Source: Pseudomonas brassicacearum subsp. neoaurantiaca (GTDB lineage: Bacteria > Pseudomonadota > Gammaproteobacteria > Pseudomonadales > Pseudomonadaceae). From it: a DNA stretch of 64,000 nt. Below the pieces are notes generated by a model. That model saw only the letters and a program-made list of their open reading frames with translations, did no database searches and was not told the origin of the DNA. This document shows positions 18,801 through 29,800 of this stretch, piece by piece (positions within the stretch are counted from its first letter, which is position 1; the number at the start of each line of letters is the position of its first letter). The position numbers and the translations under genes were made by a program. The DNA lies in NCBI RefSeq assembly GCF_013608025.1, contig NZ_VDLV01000044.1, positions 131,355 through 195,354 of the forward strand. Reading direction: 5' to 3'.

Positions 18801-20674
18801 ACCACCGGCGCTGTGGAAGCGTCGACCAACACCAGGCGGATGTCGGCGTCATCGATCATGTGGCTCAGGCGTTCCGCCGGGAACTGCGGATCCAGCGGCA
18901 CGAAGGTGAGTCCTGCCTGCAACACGCCGAACACTGCCGCGACGATGTCCAGCCCACGGGGCATGCACAAGCCAATGCGTGCTTGCGGTGGCAGATCGAG
19001 CGCCAGCAGGTGCTGGGCGATACGGTTGACCCGACCTTGCAGTTCAGCGTAGCTCCAGGCCAGGTCATCGTGGATCAGCGCCAGGCTGTCCGGGGTGCTT
19101 GCCGCTTGCGCCGCCAGGCGCAGGTGGACCAGCTCGGGCAATGGCGAAAGTGGCAATGAGGCCTGGCACTGGGCCAACAATTGTTGTTCGGCCTGGGCAT
19201 CGCGAATTGGCAGTTGGCAGATCTTGCAGTCCGGACTGTCCACCAGGCCCTGCAGGAGGGTGTTGTAGGCGCGGCCGTGGTTGACGATGCTGTCGTGTTC
19301 GAACAGATCGGCGTTGTAGGTGAAACACACTTCGAGCCGGTCGCTGCGCTCCGACACGTTGAGTGTCAGGTCCAGTTGCGCGGTGATCTGCTGGCGCTCG
19401 ATTTCCTCGATCTCCAGCCCCGGCAGTTCCAGGCGGCGCGGTGCGTGATCATCGAGCAGGTTGAACATCACCTGGAACAACGGCGAGTGGGAAAGGTGAC
19501 GTTCGGGTTCGAGGGCCTGGACCAAGCGCTCGAAGGGCAGCTGTTGATACTCCAGGGCACTGCGCCGAGCATCGTTGACGTCATCCATCACCTCGTTGAA
19601 GGTGCGCCGCCCGTTGAGTTCGCAACGCATGACCAAGGTGTTGATGAAGCAACCGATCAGGCCTTCGGTTTCCATGCGCGTGCGGTTGGCCACGGGGACC
19701 CCGACACGCAGGTCGGTCTGGCCGCTGAGGCGATACAGCAGGACATTGAAAGCGCTCAGCAGCACCGTGAACAAGGTCGTGCCACGCGCCTTGGCCAGTT
19801 GTCGAAGGCCTTCGGTCAATGCTGGATCGACGCCAAGGTAATGGCGGGCGCCACGACCGCTCGACTGTTTTCCCCGGGGATGGTCGGTCGGTAATTCCAG
19901 GAAGGGTTGCTCCCCCGCCAGGCGCTCGCGCCAATAGTTCAGTTCCGGTGCCAAGGCACTGTCGCTCAGGCACGTCTGTTGCCAGGACGCGTAGTCGCAA
20001 TATTGCACGGGCAATACAGGCAGTTGTGCTTCGACGCCTTGCAGCGCGGCGCTGTAGAACGCGGTCAGTTCCTTGACCAGGACACCCAGCGACCAGCCGT
20101 CCGCGACGATGTGCTGGGCGGTCAGCACCAGCACGTGTTCATCGTCGCTGAGCTTTACCAGCAGGCAGCGCAGGGCGGCCTGTTGCAGGTCGAAGGGGCG
20201 GTTGGTTTCGCTGTCGATCAGCTGTTGCAGGCGTGACGTGCCGTCGCTGCCGTGCTCGTTCGAAAGATCGATTAGCGCCACCACCAGTGGCCGCTGCGGA
20301 TGAACGACCTGATGCGCCTTGCCCTCGGCTTCGTGGAAAGTGCTGCGCAGGATTCCATGCCGCGCCACCAGCTGATCGAAGCTGTATTGCAGGGCATCCA
20401 TATCGAGCGTGCCCCGCAAGCGCAAGGCGGCGGGCATGTTGTAGGCGCTGCTGTCGGGGTCGAGCCGGTGGAGGAACCACAGGCGCTGCTGAGCCCAGGA
20501 CAGCGGGCGCGGCCCTTCGTCCGGCGACGGCACGATCGGCAGGCGGCTGAGTGCGATGCCTTGCGCCGCCAGGGCGGCGGCGAAGGCTTCGCGTTTTTGC
20601 GGCGTGAGCCTGGCGATGCGTTCTGCCAGTTGATGCGGATTGATTTCCATAACGTGATCGCGTCCTTGGGGCAT
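15884..20674 (-). CDS. NRPS C-A-T-C, substrate not assigned
   Basis: 1596 residues. The first C domain spans about 35-470, with catalytic motif QHIVADG (second His kept). The A domain spans about 510-1010 (YVIYTSGSTGKPKG, YGPTEITVV). A T domain follows (FFALGGHSLLAAQL, about 1028-1095). A second, complete C domain (about 1118-1560, HHIISDG) ends the protein, with a basic tail. The A-domain pocket reads D-G-D-C-S-G-I-V-V-K, which I cannot match to a known amino acid. The terminal C domain has no A-T partner in cis, so it must act with the next protein (10153-14781), whose own first C domain is degenerate. Two starts are possible: ATG 20674, overlapping the upstream stop, and ATG 20650 (MEINPHQLAERI), which has AGGA at longer spacing. 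Confidence 0.9.
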   Translation of the reverse strand: MPQGRDHVMEINPHQLAERIARLTPQKREAFAAALAAQGIALSRLPIVPSPDEGPRPLSWAQQRLWFLHRLDPDSSAYNMPAALRLRGTLDMDALQYSFDQLVARHGILRSTFHEAEGKAHQVVHPQRPLVVALIDLSNEHGSDGTSRLQQLIDSETNRPFDLQQAALRCLLVKLSDDEHVLVLTAQHIVADGWSLGVLVKELTAFYSAALQGVEAQLPVLPVQYCDYASWQQTCLSDSALAPELNYWRERLAGEQPFLELPTDHPRGKQSSGRGARHYLGVDPALTEGLRQLAKARGTTLFTVLLSAFNVLLYRLSGQTDLRVGVPVANRTRMETEGLIGCFINTLVMRCELNGRRTFNEVMDDVNDARRSALEYQQLPFERLVQALEPERHLSHSPLFQVMFNLLDDHAPRRLELPGLEIEEIERQQITAQLDLTLNVSERSDRLEVCFTYNADLFEHDSIVNHGRAYNTLLQGLVDSPDCKICQLPIRDAQAEQQLLAQCQASLPLSPLPELVHLRLAAQAASTPDSLALIHDDLAWSYAELQGRVNRIAQHLLALDLPPQARIGLCMPRGLDIVAAVFGVLQAGLTFVPLDPQFPAERLSHMIDDADIRLVLVDASTAPVVEPYRRPCMDVCALAPMRDDQPAMAERSVHREQLAYVIYTSGSTGKPKGVAVTHRSLAGYTEVARDYYGVSAEDRVLQFSTFNFDGFVDQLFPPLVCGASLVVRGPELWDSREFHARLYRHGITVAACLTTAYWYQLAQDFALDPADAYGALRLVSVGGEAMPPEGLNAWRKAGLSHVRLLNIYGPTEITVVSSIQDCTLLLADEQLPLQMPIGEPLRGRAYYLLDRDDNLAPVGVPGELCIGGSLLSRGYHDVPGLTAERFCPDPFGPPGSRLYRTGDRVRRLPNGRYEYLGRIDQQVKLRGFRIELGEIESHLQSHPAVRQAVVIVREDRPGDRRLVAYVVYQAEPLALAALREHIAGQLPDYMVPSAFVALEQIPLTPGGKLNRNALPAPDYSLQATQVREPQTPQERQLLLLWQEVLGLESIDLHDNFFALGGHSLLAAQLITRIRLVLGVELPLRALFEAPTIAQLASVLSKAQASSEPPIGPAPVPPDGRRLLSHAQQGMWLVQAMQPESAAYHIPSAARLRGPLEVNALHQAFRQLVQRHEALRSSFHEQDAELFVQVQADVDLPMPLHDLSHLPVETAENAARRLLIELATRPIDLRQAPLLRLHLIKLRDDEHLLLLVLHHIISDGWSMGLLVSELTHFYRSALSGDNPTLAPLPIQYCDYAAWQQRYLDEPMLERQLGYWKQALGEPQPPLDLLGDRPRPAAMSGRGARWSFQIGEHTTQALKQLCQANGATLFMGLLGALQVCLYAQSGRQHPVIGTDVANRNRAETEGLIGFFINQLALRGDLTGNPTFSQLIQRLRPQVLDAFKHQELPFNKLVEALNPPRSLAYNPLFQVKLVLQNQPSSALQMPGLEVLPERIEHGQSQLDLHLTVEEDQGALACTLKYSTDLFDATTAEAFADAFSTLLEQVATNPERLTDDLAQDLKRQTHDQRMKHLNARNEQSLARLGSARRRTRFTTDSMEG

Positions 20675-23600
20675 CAGACAGAAGGGCTGGAGGATTTGGC
20701 GCGCGCCTGTAAAGCGGCGCGCTCCTCGGGCGACATCGCAGCCAGCGCGCGGCGCAGTTCGGCGATTTTCAGCAGGCGGCCCGGCTGGCTTTCCTGGGCG
20801 CGCAATGCCTGCGCCAAGGTCGCGATGCTCGGGTTGTCGAACACCAACCCCGGCGGCACTTCCAGTTGCAGCAGGCTGCGCAGGCGTGTGCAGAGTTTGA
20901 TGACCATCAGCGAGTGGCCGCCGAGGTCGAACAGGCTGTCGCTGATGCTCAGGCTGTCGCGCTCCAGCAGCTCCTGGTATAGATCAGCCAGCAGGGCTTC
21001 GAGGGCATCCCTTGGTGCCAGCGCGGCACGATGCTCCGTCAGGCTCTCGGGACTGGGCAGCGCGGCGTAGTCGATCTTGCCGTTGGCCAGGCGCGGCAAT
21101 GTCTGCACCCGCAGCAACTGCGAAGGGGTCAGGTAGTCCGGCAGCGACGTACGCAGCTCGGCGAGCAAGTCATTGCTTTCTCGGCTGCTGACCGTGTAGG
21201 CCAGCAGCTTGCCGCCGGTGAAATGCACCACCGCCTGGCTGACGCCGGCCAGCTTCAGGAGTGCCGCCTCCAACTCACCCGGCTCGACGCGGAAGCCGCG
21301 AATCTTGATCTGTTGGTCGCTGCGTCCCGCCAGATGCAAGCGGCCATCGGGCGCCAGCCGTGCCAGGTCTCCGGTGCGATACAGGCGCTGACCCGGCTTG
21401 AACGGATCTTCGATAAACGCATCCGACGCTCGGTTCAGGTAACCGCGGCTGACTTGCGCGCCTCCCAGGTAGACCTCACCCAGGGCACCCAGCGGCGCGG
21501 GTTGCAGGCCTGCCGGGGTTCGTTCGAGGACGTAGGCGCAGGTGTTCGCCAAGGCCTGTTCCAGGGCCAGCGGCGCGCTGCTTTCGAAGGCCTGGCTGAG
21601 ACTGAACAGCACGCCGACCGTGGTTTCGGTCGGGCCGTAGTGATTGTGTACCCGACTCTGGGGGGCCACTTCCTGGATGCGTTGGCGCAATGCCCCCGGG
21701 CACGGTTCGCCGCCGAGAATCACGACATCCGGCAAGACGCTGGCCTGGTCTTCGAGCAAGGCCGCCAGATGCGACGGAACGATCTTCAAGCAGTCGATGC
21801 GCTGATCGCGCACAAAACGTGCGAATGCGCTGGCATCGCGGCTGGCTTCGTCACTGGCCAGGACCATGCAGGCGCCGTTCCACAGGGCACCGAATAGCGT
21901 GGTGTTGCCCAGGTCCGCAGCCACCGAGGAGATCAGCGCGAAGCGATTGCAATCAGCCAGGTCCAGCGCTTCGCTGATCGCCGCCGTGTAGTTGAGCAAT
22001 TGCCCGTGTTCGATAACCACGCCCTTGGGTTCGCCGCTGGTGCCCGAGGTGTAGAGCAGATAAGCCGCATCGTTGAGCGCAATAGTTTGCACTGCAGGTG
22101 CCTCGGCAATCGCCGAGTCCCGCAGTTCGCAAAGGCTCACGCCCCGGGCAGAGCCGATGAGCAGTTGCGGCTGCGCATCGCCGAGTATTTTTTCCAGGCG
22201 GGCGTCCGGCCAGGAGGGGTCCAGGGGGATGTAGGCGGCACCGGCTCGCATCACCGCGAGCAGGCCCAGCAGCAGATTTGCCGAGCGTGGCAGCAGCAGG
22301 GCCACCTTTGATTCGCGGCCAATACCTCGCGCGCGCAGGGCCCCGGCCAGTTGCTCGACCTGTTCGTGCAACTGGCGATAGTTCAAGGTCTGGACATCGA
22401 CCTGCAAGGCCGGCGCGTCCGGCGTGGTGTGCGCCCAATGCTGCAACCGCTGGGGTAGCGTGCGGGAACCGAAGTCCCGGCTAGGGCCGCACAGCTGGAA
22501 TTGGCGGGCCCGGTGCCCGGCGTTGCTCAGCGCCAGCTCGACCATGGCGCGGTTATCCAGCCCCTCGGACAGGCTTTGCAGCAGGCAGGCATATTGTTCC
22601 AGCAAGCACCGCAGCGTTGCTTCGTCGTAATGCGAGCCGGGCGCCTGGACACTGACTGTGAGGCTCGGCGAGTGCTCATCGAGGATGACTTGCAGCGCCA
22701 GCTCGAAACCCGGGTCGACACCGGGCAGTGTATCGACGCGCCAGCGCAGGCCTGCGCGGTCGATGTCCGGGCAGTGGCTCGCCAGGTTGAAACCGATTTT
22801 GCGATGACGGGTATGCGTGGAGTCGGCGACGTTCCAGTATTCCTGTTGCTGAGCGTGGGCGTCGAGCTGACTGGCCACGCTTTGCAGCCACTGCCCGAAC
22901 GTGCCGTTCAGGTCGGGTTCGAGCACCAGGGGCAGGACTTTTTCGTAGACGCCGATCCCGTTGGCCAGGGTCTCGTAGTCGAAACGGCAGTCCTGTTGCC
23001 AGCCGCCGGCATATACGCCGTGCCCGCCCACACGCGCCAGCAGCAACCACCATGCCGCCTGGAGGATTGTCCCCAGCGGTTGCTCGCATCGGTCGGCGAG
23101 TTGCCGTAGCACCTGGTGCAATTCGGCGGGCAAGCGTTGATCGACCGACGATGCAGCATCCTCGGCCTGCGGTTCGCGATGCGATCCCAGCTGCAACGAC
23201 GGCATGTCCGCAAGCGCCAGCGCGGCCCAATAGGCGCGACCGTCGACGGCTTCGTCATCGGCATCGAGATCGTTGCGCCATTCGACGTACTGCGAGTACT
23301 GGAACGCTTCCTCCAGCACCGCGCCGGGATGGGCATAGAATTGCGTCAGTTCACCGAAGAGATTTTGCAGGCTGAGCCGGTCGCCGGCGCAGGCAGCGAC
23401 CAGCAGGTCGAGACGCCATTGGGTCGGTGCCAGCTGACGCAGGATCGCGCGAACCAGGCAACCGCTCTCAATGGCAAACGGCGCGTCAAACAGTGCAGCG
23501 CTCTGCCGTTGCTGCTCGGCGTCGGACAGCGCGGCGTCCAGCACATGCCATTGCACTGTCGCCGGCATGACGTGCTGGCGCAGGCTTCGATACAGGTTCG

Positions 23601-23802
23601 AGGGGCGTAGCGCAGTCCGCAGGCTGGCATGGCGGTCGATCACTTGCAGTAACGCTTCGTGCAGTTGCCCCGGGTGTAGCGGACCTTCCAGGATCATGCC
23701 CAGACGCGCTGGCGGACGGGCGCTTTGCAAGGCGATGGACTGCTCGGCGCTCAAAGGCAGATCGTGGTTCGTTGCGAAATCATTGCTCATGTCAGGGTTC
23801 AA
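20674..23802 (-). CDS. NRPS, inactive-type C (interface?)-A-T, predicted to load Asp
   Basis: 1042 residues. The first domain (about 15-430) keeps the size and fold pattern of a condensation domain, but the catalytic region reads VAACAGDRLS with both His missing. The A domain (about 450-915; YLLYTSGTSGEPKG, KIVPSHL, NHYGPTETTVG) has pocket D-L-T-K-I-G-H-V-G-K, almost the Asp code DLTKVGHIGK. The T domain carries LFDLGGHSLMVIKL (about 940-1010). It overlaps the preceding NRPS gene by 4 bp, and that NRPS ends C-TauD. The functional C domain and the hydroxylase for this Asp module therefore appear to sit on the previous protein. The degenerate domain resembles what Reitz and co-workers called an interface domain in beta-hydroxy-Asp siderophores. 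Confidence 0.9.
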   Translation of the reverse strand: MNPDMSNDFATNHDLPLSAEQSIALQSARPPARLGMILEGPLHPGQLHEALLQVIDRHASLRTALRPSNLYRSLRQHVMPATVQWHVLDAALSDAEQQRQSAALFDAPFAIESGCLVRAILRQLAPTQWRLDLLVAACAGDRLSLQNLFGELTQFYAHPGAVLEEAFQYSQYVEWRNDLDADDEAVDGRAYWAALALADMPSLQLGSHREPQAEDAASSVDQRLPAELHQVLRQLADRCEQPLGTILQAAWWLLLARVGGHGVYAGGWQQDCRFDYETLANGIGVYEKVLPLVLEPDLNGTFGQWLQSVASQLDAHAQQQEYWNVADSTHTRHRKIGFNLASHCPDIDRAGLRWRVDTLPGVDPGFELALQVILDEHSPSLTVSVQAPGSHYDEATLRCLLEQYACLLQSLSEGLDNRAMVELALSNAGHRARQFQLCGPSRDFGSRTLPQRLQHWAHTTPDAPALQVDVQTLNYRQLHEQVEQLAGALRARGIGRESKVALLLPRSANLLLGLLAVMRAGAAYIPLDPSWPDARLEKILGDAQPQLLIGSARGVSLCELRDSAIAEAPAVQTIALNDAAYLLYTSGTSGEPKGVVIEHGQLLNYTAAISEALDLADCNRFALISSVAADLGNTTLFGALWNGACMVLASDEASRDASAFARFVRDQRIDCLKIVPSHLAALLEDQASVLPDVVILGGEPCPGALRQRIQEVAPQSRVHNHYGPTETTVGVLFSLSQAFESSAPLALEQALANTCAYVLERTPAGLQPAPLGALGEVYLGGAQVSRGYLNRASDAFIEDPFKPGQRLYRTGDLARLAPDGRLHLAGRSDQQIKIRGFRVEPGELEAALLKLAGVSQAVVHFTGGKLLAYTVSSRESNDLLAELRTSLPDYLTPSQLLRVQTLPRLANGKIDYAALPSPESLTEHRAALAPRDALEALLADLYQELLERDSLSISDSLFDLGGHSLMVIKLCTRLRSLLQLEVPPGLVFDNPSIATLAQALRAQESQPGRLLKIAELRRALAAMSPEERAALQARAKSSSPSV

Positions 23803-26800
23803 TCCTGCAGTTCCATTGCGTTTTGGTAATCGGCCAGGTGAGCCGGCTCATGCAGGTCCCCCATGGCCACGACAATTTTCCGTGGGCCTTCGAAGGGGTC
23901 CCGCGCATGCGCGGCCAGCAAGTTATCGAGCATGATCACGTCGCCCTGTTGCCAGTCGAAACGCACCGCGCATTCTTCGTAGAGGCGACCTACCAGTGCC
24001 ATCGTTTCTGAGTCGATGGGGCTGCCATCACCGAAAAACACCTGGCGCGGCATACGTTCCTGACCGACCATCCGCAGCAGGTCCTCGCGTACCTGCGGGT
24101 CCAGGCAGAACGTGTGGTGCAGTTGAATCTGGTTGAAGAAGCTGCGCTCGCCGCTCAATGGATGACGAATCACCGCCGGGCAGCGCGTGCGGGTCTGCAA
24201 CTCGTCATTGGCCAACCAGTGGAACTCGGTACCGCTGGCCCGGCACCGGGCCTCGACCTCGTCGCGATCGTCGGTCTTGAAGAATTCCCGCCAGTTGACG
24301 TCGAGGCGCTCGGTGAACGTGCGTACGTAGAGCAACCCTTTGCTTTCGAACCTTGCGGCCAAGGCTGGCGGCAGGCGGCGGTACAGTTCGCGGCAATCGA
24401 CGATGGGCGTCGCACCGCCCACAGGCGAAGGCAGCTCGCAGAAAAACCATTGCTTGCGCGGAGACCGGGGCAGGTGCGAACTCTCGTTGTGGAACAGGAT
24501 CATTTCCCGCTCGGGATAAGGCGTGGAACGGTAGATATTGCGTCCGCCTTCTTTCTTGGGCAGGTCGCCGTAGCCGCCGAACAGGCCGGGGTGGATGGCT
24601 TCGGCGAAGGCTTCGAAGGCCTTGGCGTCGTCCAGGGCGAAACCGCGGAACAGCAGGCCGGCGTGCTGGCACAACAGGGTATCGATCAGGTCCCGCGAGC
24701 TTTGTGCCCATCCCACTGGATCCAGGTCCGGGACGCAGGGTTCGATCATCAACGGGAACTCCCGTCCCGGCAGCAGCGGGGCAGTGCGGATCAGCGGCTT
24801 GGGCGCTGCGGCGCGGGCCGGCATTTTTTTCAGCTTGTCGAGTTTGCTCGATGGCGAAGGCGAATTAGCCAAGGCGGATGACTCCACAGGGGGCAACGGG
24901 ATGGTGAAATGAGCCAGGGCGGCGCAGGGCTGCTCGACGACTTGCTGCAGCAGGCCCAGCCAGGCCTGGATCAGGGCCTCGATGCGTTCGCCCTTGAACA
25001 ACGCACGGGCATACACCCAGTCGCCGCGCATGACATCGCCCTGGCGTTCGAGGAACAAGGCCATGTCGAATTTGCTGGTGCGTTCCGCCGCAGGCAGCAG
25101 GTGGGCTTCCAGGCCCGGGAGGGCAAACTCGGCTTGAGGGGTGTTCTGCAAGACGAACAAGGCTTGTACCAAGGGGTTGCGGCTGCGTTCGCGGGGGACC
25201 TGCAAGGCTTCCACGATACGGTCGAACGGCAGCGCCTGGTGCTCGAAGGCTTGCAGGCAGGTATCGCGGGTACGGGCGAGGAAATCACTGAAGCGTTCGT
25301 CACCCGCTCGCCGCGAGCGCAGTGGCAGGACGTTGACGAAGAACCCGATCAGGCCTTCGAGGCTGGCGTTGTCGCGCCCGGCGACATCGGTGCCCAGCAA
25401 CAGCTCGTCGGTGCCGGTCAGCTGATGCAGCAGCATCTCGAACGTGCTGAGCAGCACCATGTACAGCGTGACCCCTTCGGCGAGGGCCAGCGCTTCGAGG
25501 CGCGCCAGCAATGGCGCCGGGATTTCCAAGGCCTTGGCGGCGCCTCGCGCATCGGCCTGGGCCGGGCGCGGCCAGTCGGTCGGCAGCGCCAGGACCTGCG
25601 GCGCACCGCGCAAATGTTCCTGCCAGAAGGTCACGGCTTTATCGAGACGTGGGCCCTGCAGGCACTCACGTTGCCAATGCGCATAGTCGGCGTACTGCAC
25701 CGGCAAAGGTGGCAGCTGCGCAACCTTGCCGGCATGGAGCGCGGTATAGATTTCGCTGAGTTCGTTGATCAGCACGCCGACCGACCAACCGTCGGCGACC
25801 ATATGATGCAAGCCGAGGAACAGCAGATGTTCATGCTCGTCGAGCTTGAGCAGCCGCGCCCGGATCAGCGGTGCTTGTGCGAGATTGAAGGGGCGCCGCA
25901 GGTTGTCCAGGCTTTCCTGGTCGGCCACGGCCTGGCGCTGCCCGGCATCCAGTTGCGAGACGTCGCGCACAGGCAGGTCCATTTCCAGGTGCGTCGCGAT
26001 CGAGGATACCGGTTCGCCGTCGATGTCCGAATAGGCGGTCCGCAGGACCTCATGACGATCCAGCAAGGCGTTGAATGTCGCGCGAAGGACATTGACGTCC
26101 AGGGAACCGTGCAGGCGCAGGGTGGCGGCCATGTTATAGGCTGCGGATGGCCCATGCAGGCGATCGATCATCCACAGGCGGTGTTGGCTCAGGGACAGCG
26201 GCATGTGCGCATGGCGGTCGATGGGGCGCAACACTGGCAGGACGGCGGCGTTGGCGGGTTGAGTCGACAGGATGTCCAGGCACTGCGCCTGTTGCCACAG
26301 CAGTGGCGCGTCGAACACGCTGCGCAGCGCCAGTTCCAGGCCGCAGCGTTGGCGAATGCGAGCGATCAGGCGAGTGGCCAGGAGCGAGTGTCCACCGGCT
26401 TCGAAGAAATGACTGTTGCGTCCCAACGGCTGGGGCGGCAGCAGCGTTGCCCAGAGCTCGGCCAGCAATTGCTCGTTGGCGCTGCTCGGTGGGTCGACTT
26501 CGACGCTGTCCAGCGTGGGCGCTGGGAGGGCCTTGCGATCGACTTTGCCGTTGGCGTTCTGTGGCCAGTTGTCCATCTGCACCCACAACGAGGGCACCAT
26601 GTAGGCGGGAAGACCGTCGCGGACAAACCGGGCCAGCGCGGCGTCAGTGAGCGCGTGCCCCTGACGACCCTGCCAGTAGCCCACCAGCATGTCGCTGCTG
26701 CCCAGTTTGCGCAGGCTGACCATGGCGCGAAGGATGTCCGGATGACGCTCCAGATGCGCTTCGATTTCGCCCGGTTCGATTCGGAAGCCCCGCAACTTGA

Positions 26801-29800
26801 GCTGGAAGTCCTTGCGCCCGAAATACTGCAACACGCCGTCCTCATCCCAGCGCGCCAGGTCGCCGCTGAGGTAAAGACGAGTGCCGGCCGCGCCGAAGGG
26901 GTTGGGGATGAAGCTTGCGGCGGTGCGCGATGGGTCCGCGAGATAACCGCGACTGACGCCGATTCCGCCGATGGCCAATTCGCCGACCACGCCCTTGGGC
27001 ACCGGTTGAAGATCGTGGCCCAGGACATAGAGTTCGGCATTTGCGGTGGGCCGGCCGATCGCCACGCTGGTGCCTTGGTCGGGCGCGTTGCGCAATGGCT
27101 GGAAAGCGACGTCATCCGAACACTCGGCTGGGCCATAGGCGTTCATCAACGGAATGTGCGGGTAATGCCTGAACCACTGTTGGGCGGTTGCCACGGGCAA
27201 GGCTTCGCCGGTGGGCAACACCCAGCGCAGGTTTGGCAATGGCATTGGCTGGTCGGCCTGGCTTTCCAGCATCGCCTGCAACAACGCCGGTACCGGCTCG
27301 AACAGGCTGACATGGCGCGTGCGCAAAACTTGAAGCAAAGCCTGGGGATCACGCACGACGTTGTCGCCGATAATTTCCACGCAAGCGCCGAACAGCGGCG
27401 CGGTGAGGGCTTGCCAGACGGAAATGTCAAAACAGGCCGGCGCGGTCTGGGCAATGACATCGTTCTGGTTCAGGCCCAACGGCTCCAGCTTGGCCAGCAT
27501 GTTGTTGAGCATGCCGGCGCGGGTGACCATCACGCCCTTGGGCTGGCCGGTGGAACCCGAGGTGAACAGCACGTAGGCCAATTGATCCTGGCGTGCGGGT
27601 TGTGGTGGCAGGCGTCCAAGCGTGCTCATTTCCACCAGGTCGTTCGGCAGGGCGTATTTGCCCTGGTAGACCGAAGCCAGGCGTTCTGCGTATTCGGGCG
27701 AGCAGATCACCATTGGCTGTTCGAGCCGCGCCAGCACCTGCTGCCAGCGCGCCGGCGGTTGGGTGGGCTCCAATGCCAGCCAGCCAGAGCCCGCACGCAG
27801 GGTTGCGACCATCAGGCACAACCAGTCCAGGCCCCGGTCGGCGAGCAACGCGATCGGTTGGTCGGGTTGCGCGCCCAATGCCTGGAGGCCGCAGGCCATG
27901 ATTTGCGAACGTTGCCAGAGTTGCGCATAGGTCAACGACTGGTCGGCACACCGCGCGACCAATCGTTCGGGATGCGCGGCAACCCGCTGGGCTACACGCT
28001 GCTCCCAACTGCCTTCGAGGCTGTAGTCGGCACGATGGGTGCCCCAGCCAAGCAGGCGGACACGTTCGTCGGCGGTCAGGATCGACAGCTGTTCGAGGCG
28101 GGTATCCGGCGCGGTATCCATCGCCAGCAGCAGTCGGTGCAGGTCATTGACCAGCGCTTGCAGTGATTCCACAGGCAGGCGTCGGGCGTCGGCACTGAAA
28201 AGCATCTCCAGGCGACGTCCTGGCAAGGCTTCGACCGTGAGGCCGTAGCTGGTCTGTTCGAGGTTATCCATGACCTTGAGCGTCAATTCGCCCGATTGCA
28301 GTTGCCGTTCGCCCAGGGCCGGCAGGTTCTGGAACACCAACAGGGTGTCGAACAGCGCTGCGCCCCGCGGGTGTTGCTGGAGGATTTCGGCCAGTGGCGT
28401 TTGTTCATGCTCGCGCATGGCGACACTGGTCGTCTGCACTTGGTGCAGGTACTCGCCCAAGGTGAGCCCCGAGTCCACCTGCAAACGCAGCGGCAGCGTG
28501 TTGATGAACACGCCGAGCATCTGACCGGCATCCGGCAGGTCGCCTGGTCGCCCGCTGCTGGTCACGCCGAACATGACATCCGGTTGGTTGTTGTGGCGCG
28601 CCAGCAACAGGCCCCAGGCTGCTTGTATCAGGGTATTGAGCGTGACCCGGGCGTGTTTCCCCAGCGCGTTCAGGCGGGTGGTCTGCGTTTCGTCCAGTTG
28701 CAGGCTGCGGGTGTAGTAGTGTTCGGCCGCCGCGCTTTCTGTAGGCGCGAGGACGGGCAGGGAACCGGCCCCTTCGAAACCCGCCAGGCGCTGCTGCCAG
28801 TAGGCCTGGCTCTGGGTGTCCGGTTGCGCGGCGAGCCAGTCGATGTAGGCGCGATAGGGGGGACGACTGTTGATCGCCAGGCCGTTGTACCGGGCGAGAA
28901 TTTCTTCCATCAACATCACCGAACTCCAGCCGTCGGCGATCAGGTGATGGCGACTCCACACCAGCCAGGTCCGTTGCTCGTCGAGACGAATCAGGGCGAT
29001 GCGTTGCAAAGGAGGGCGCTGCGGATCGAAGCCCAGGGCACGGTCGGCCACGCAGTAATCGGCCATGGCCTGCTGGCGCTGGTCTTCATCGAGTGCGCTC
29101 CAATCCAGCTGCCGTACGGGCAGTTGCAGGTCGCGATACACCCCTTGCAACGGTTCCTCCAGGCCTTGCCAGAGGATGCCGGTACGCATCAGAGGGTGCG
29201 CGGCGAAGGTGTCGCGCCAGGCCGACAGGTATCGTGCCGGGTCCAGTGGGCCTTGCAACTCGGCTTGCAGCTGGTTGACATAAACGCCGTTGCCATTTTC
29301 CAGCAGACTATGAAACAACAACCCTTTTTGCAGTGGCGACAGCGGATAGGCATCTTCCAGTTCGGTCCCGGCCAACTCCTCGACCGCTTTGCGTTCGTCC
29401 GGACTGAGGGCGAACGCTGGCGGTGCAGGATTCGCCGAAGCTTGAGGCGCTGCCTCGGCCTTTGGCGGTTCGCGATGACTGAGCAGGCTCGCCAACGCTT
29501 CGATGCGCGGGTGGGCGAAAAGCTCCTTCGGGCTGAATCGCAAGCCTTGCTTGCGGGCTTTTGCAATCAACTGCAGGGCGATGATCGAATCCCCGCCAAC
29601 CGCGAAGAAATCATCCTGCCGGCCCAGCTCAGTGCGTTGCAGCACCTCGGCCCATAGGCTAAGCAGTTGTGCTTCCAGCTGCTTGAGCGGCGAATCCAGC
29701 GTGGCAGCCAGCCGTGCGATGGTGGGATGGGCGAAGAAATGTTTCGGCGTGAACTTGAGCTTTGCCTTGCGTGCGCTGGCGATCAGTTGCAGGGCGAGGA

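Noticed and set aside
24909..28166. A 1085-codon rightward open frame, antisense to the large NRPS
   Set aside because: It mirrors the NRPS codons in a high-GC gene; the protein has no recognisable domain, while the other strand has continuous NRPS motifs.
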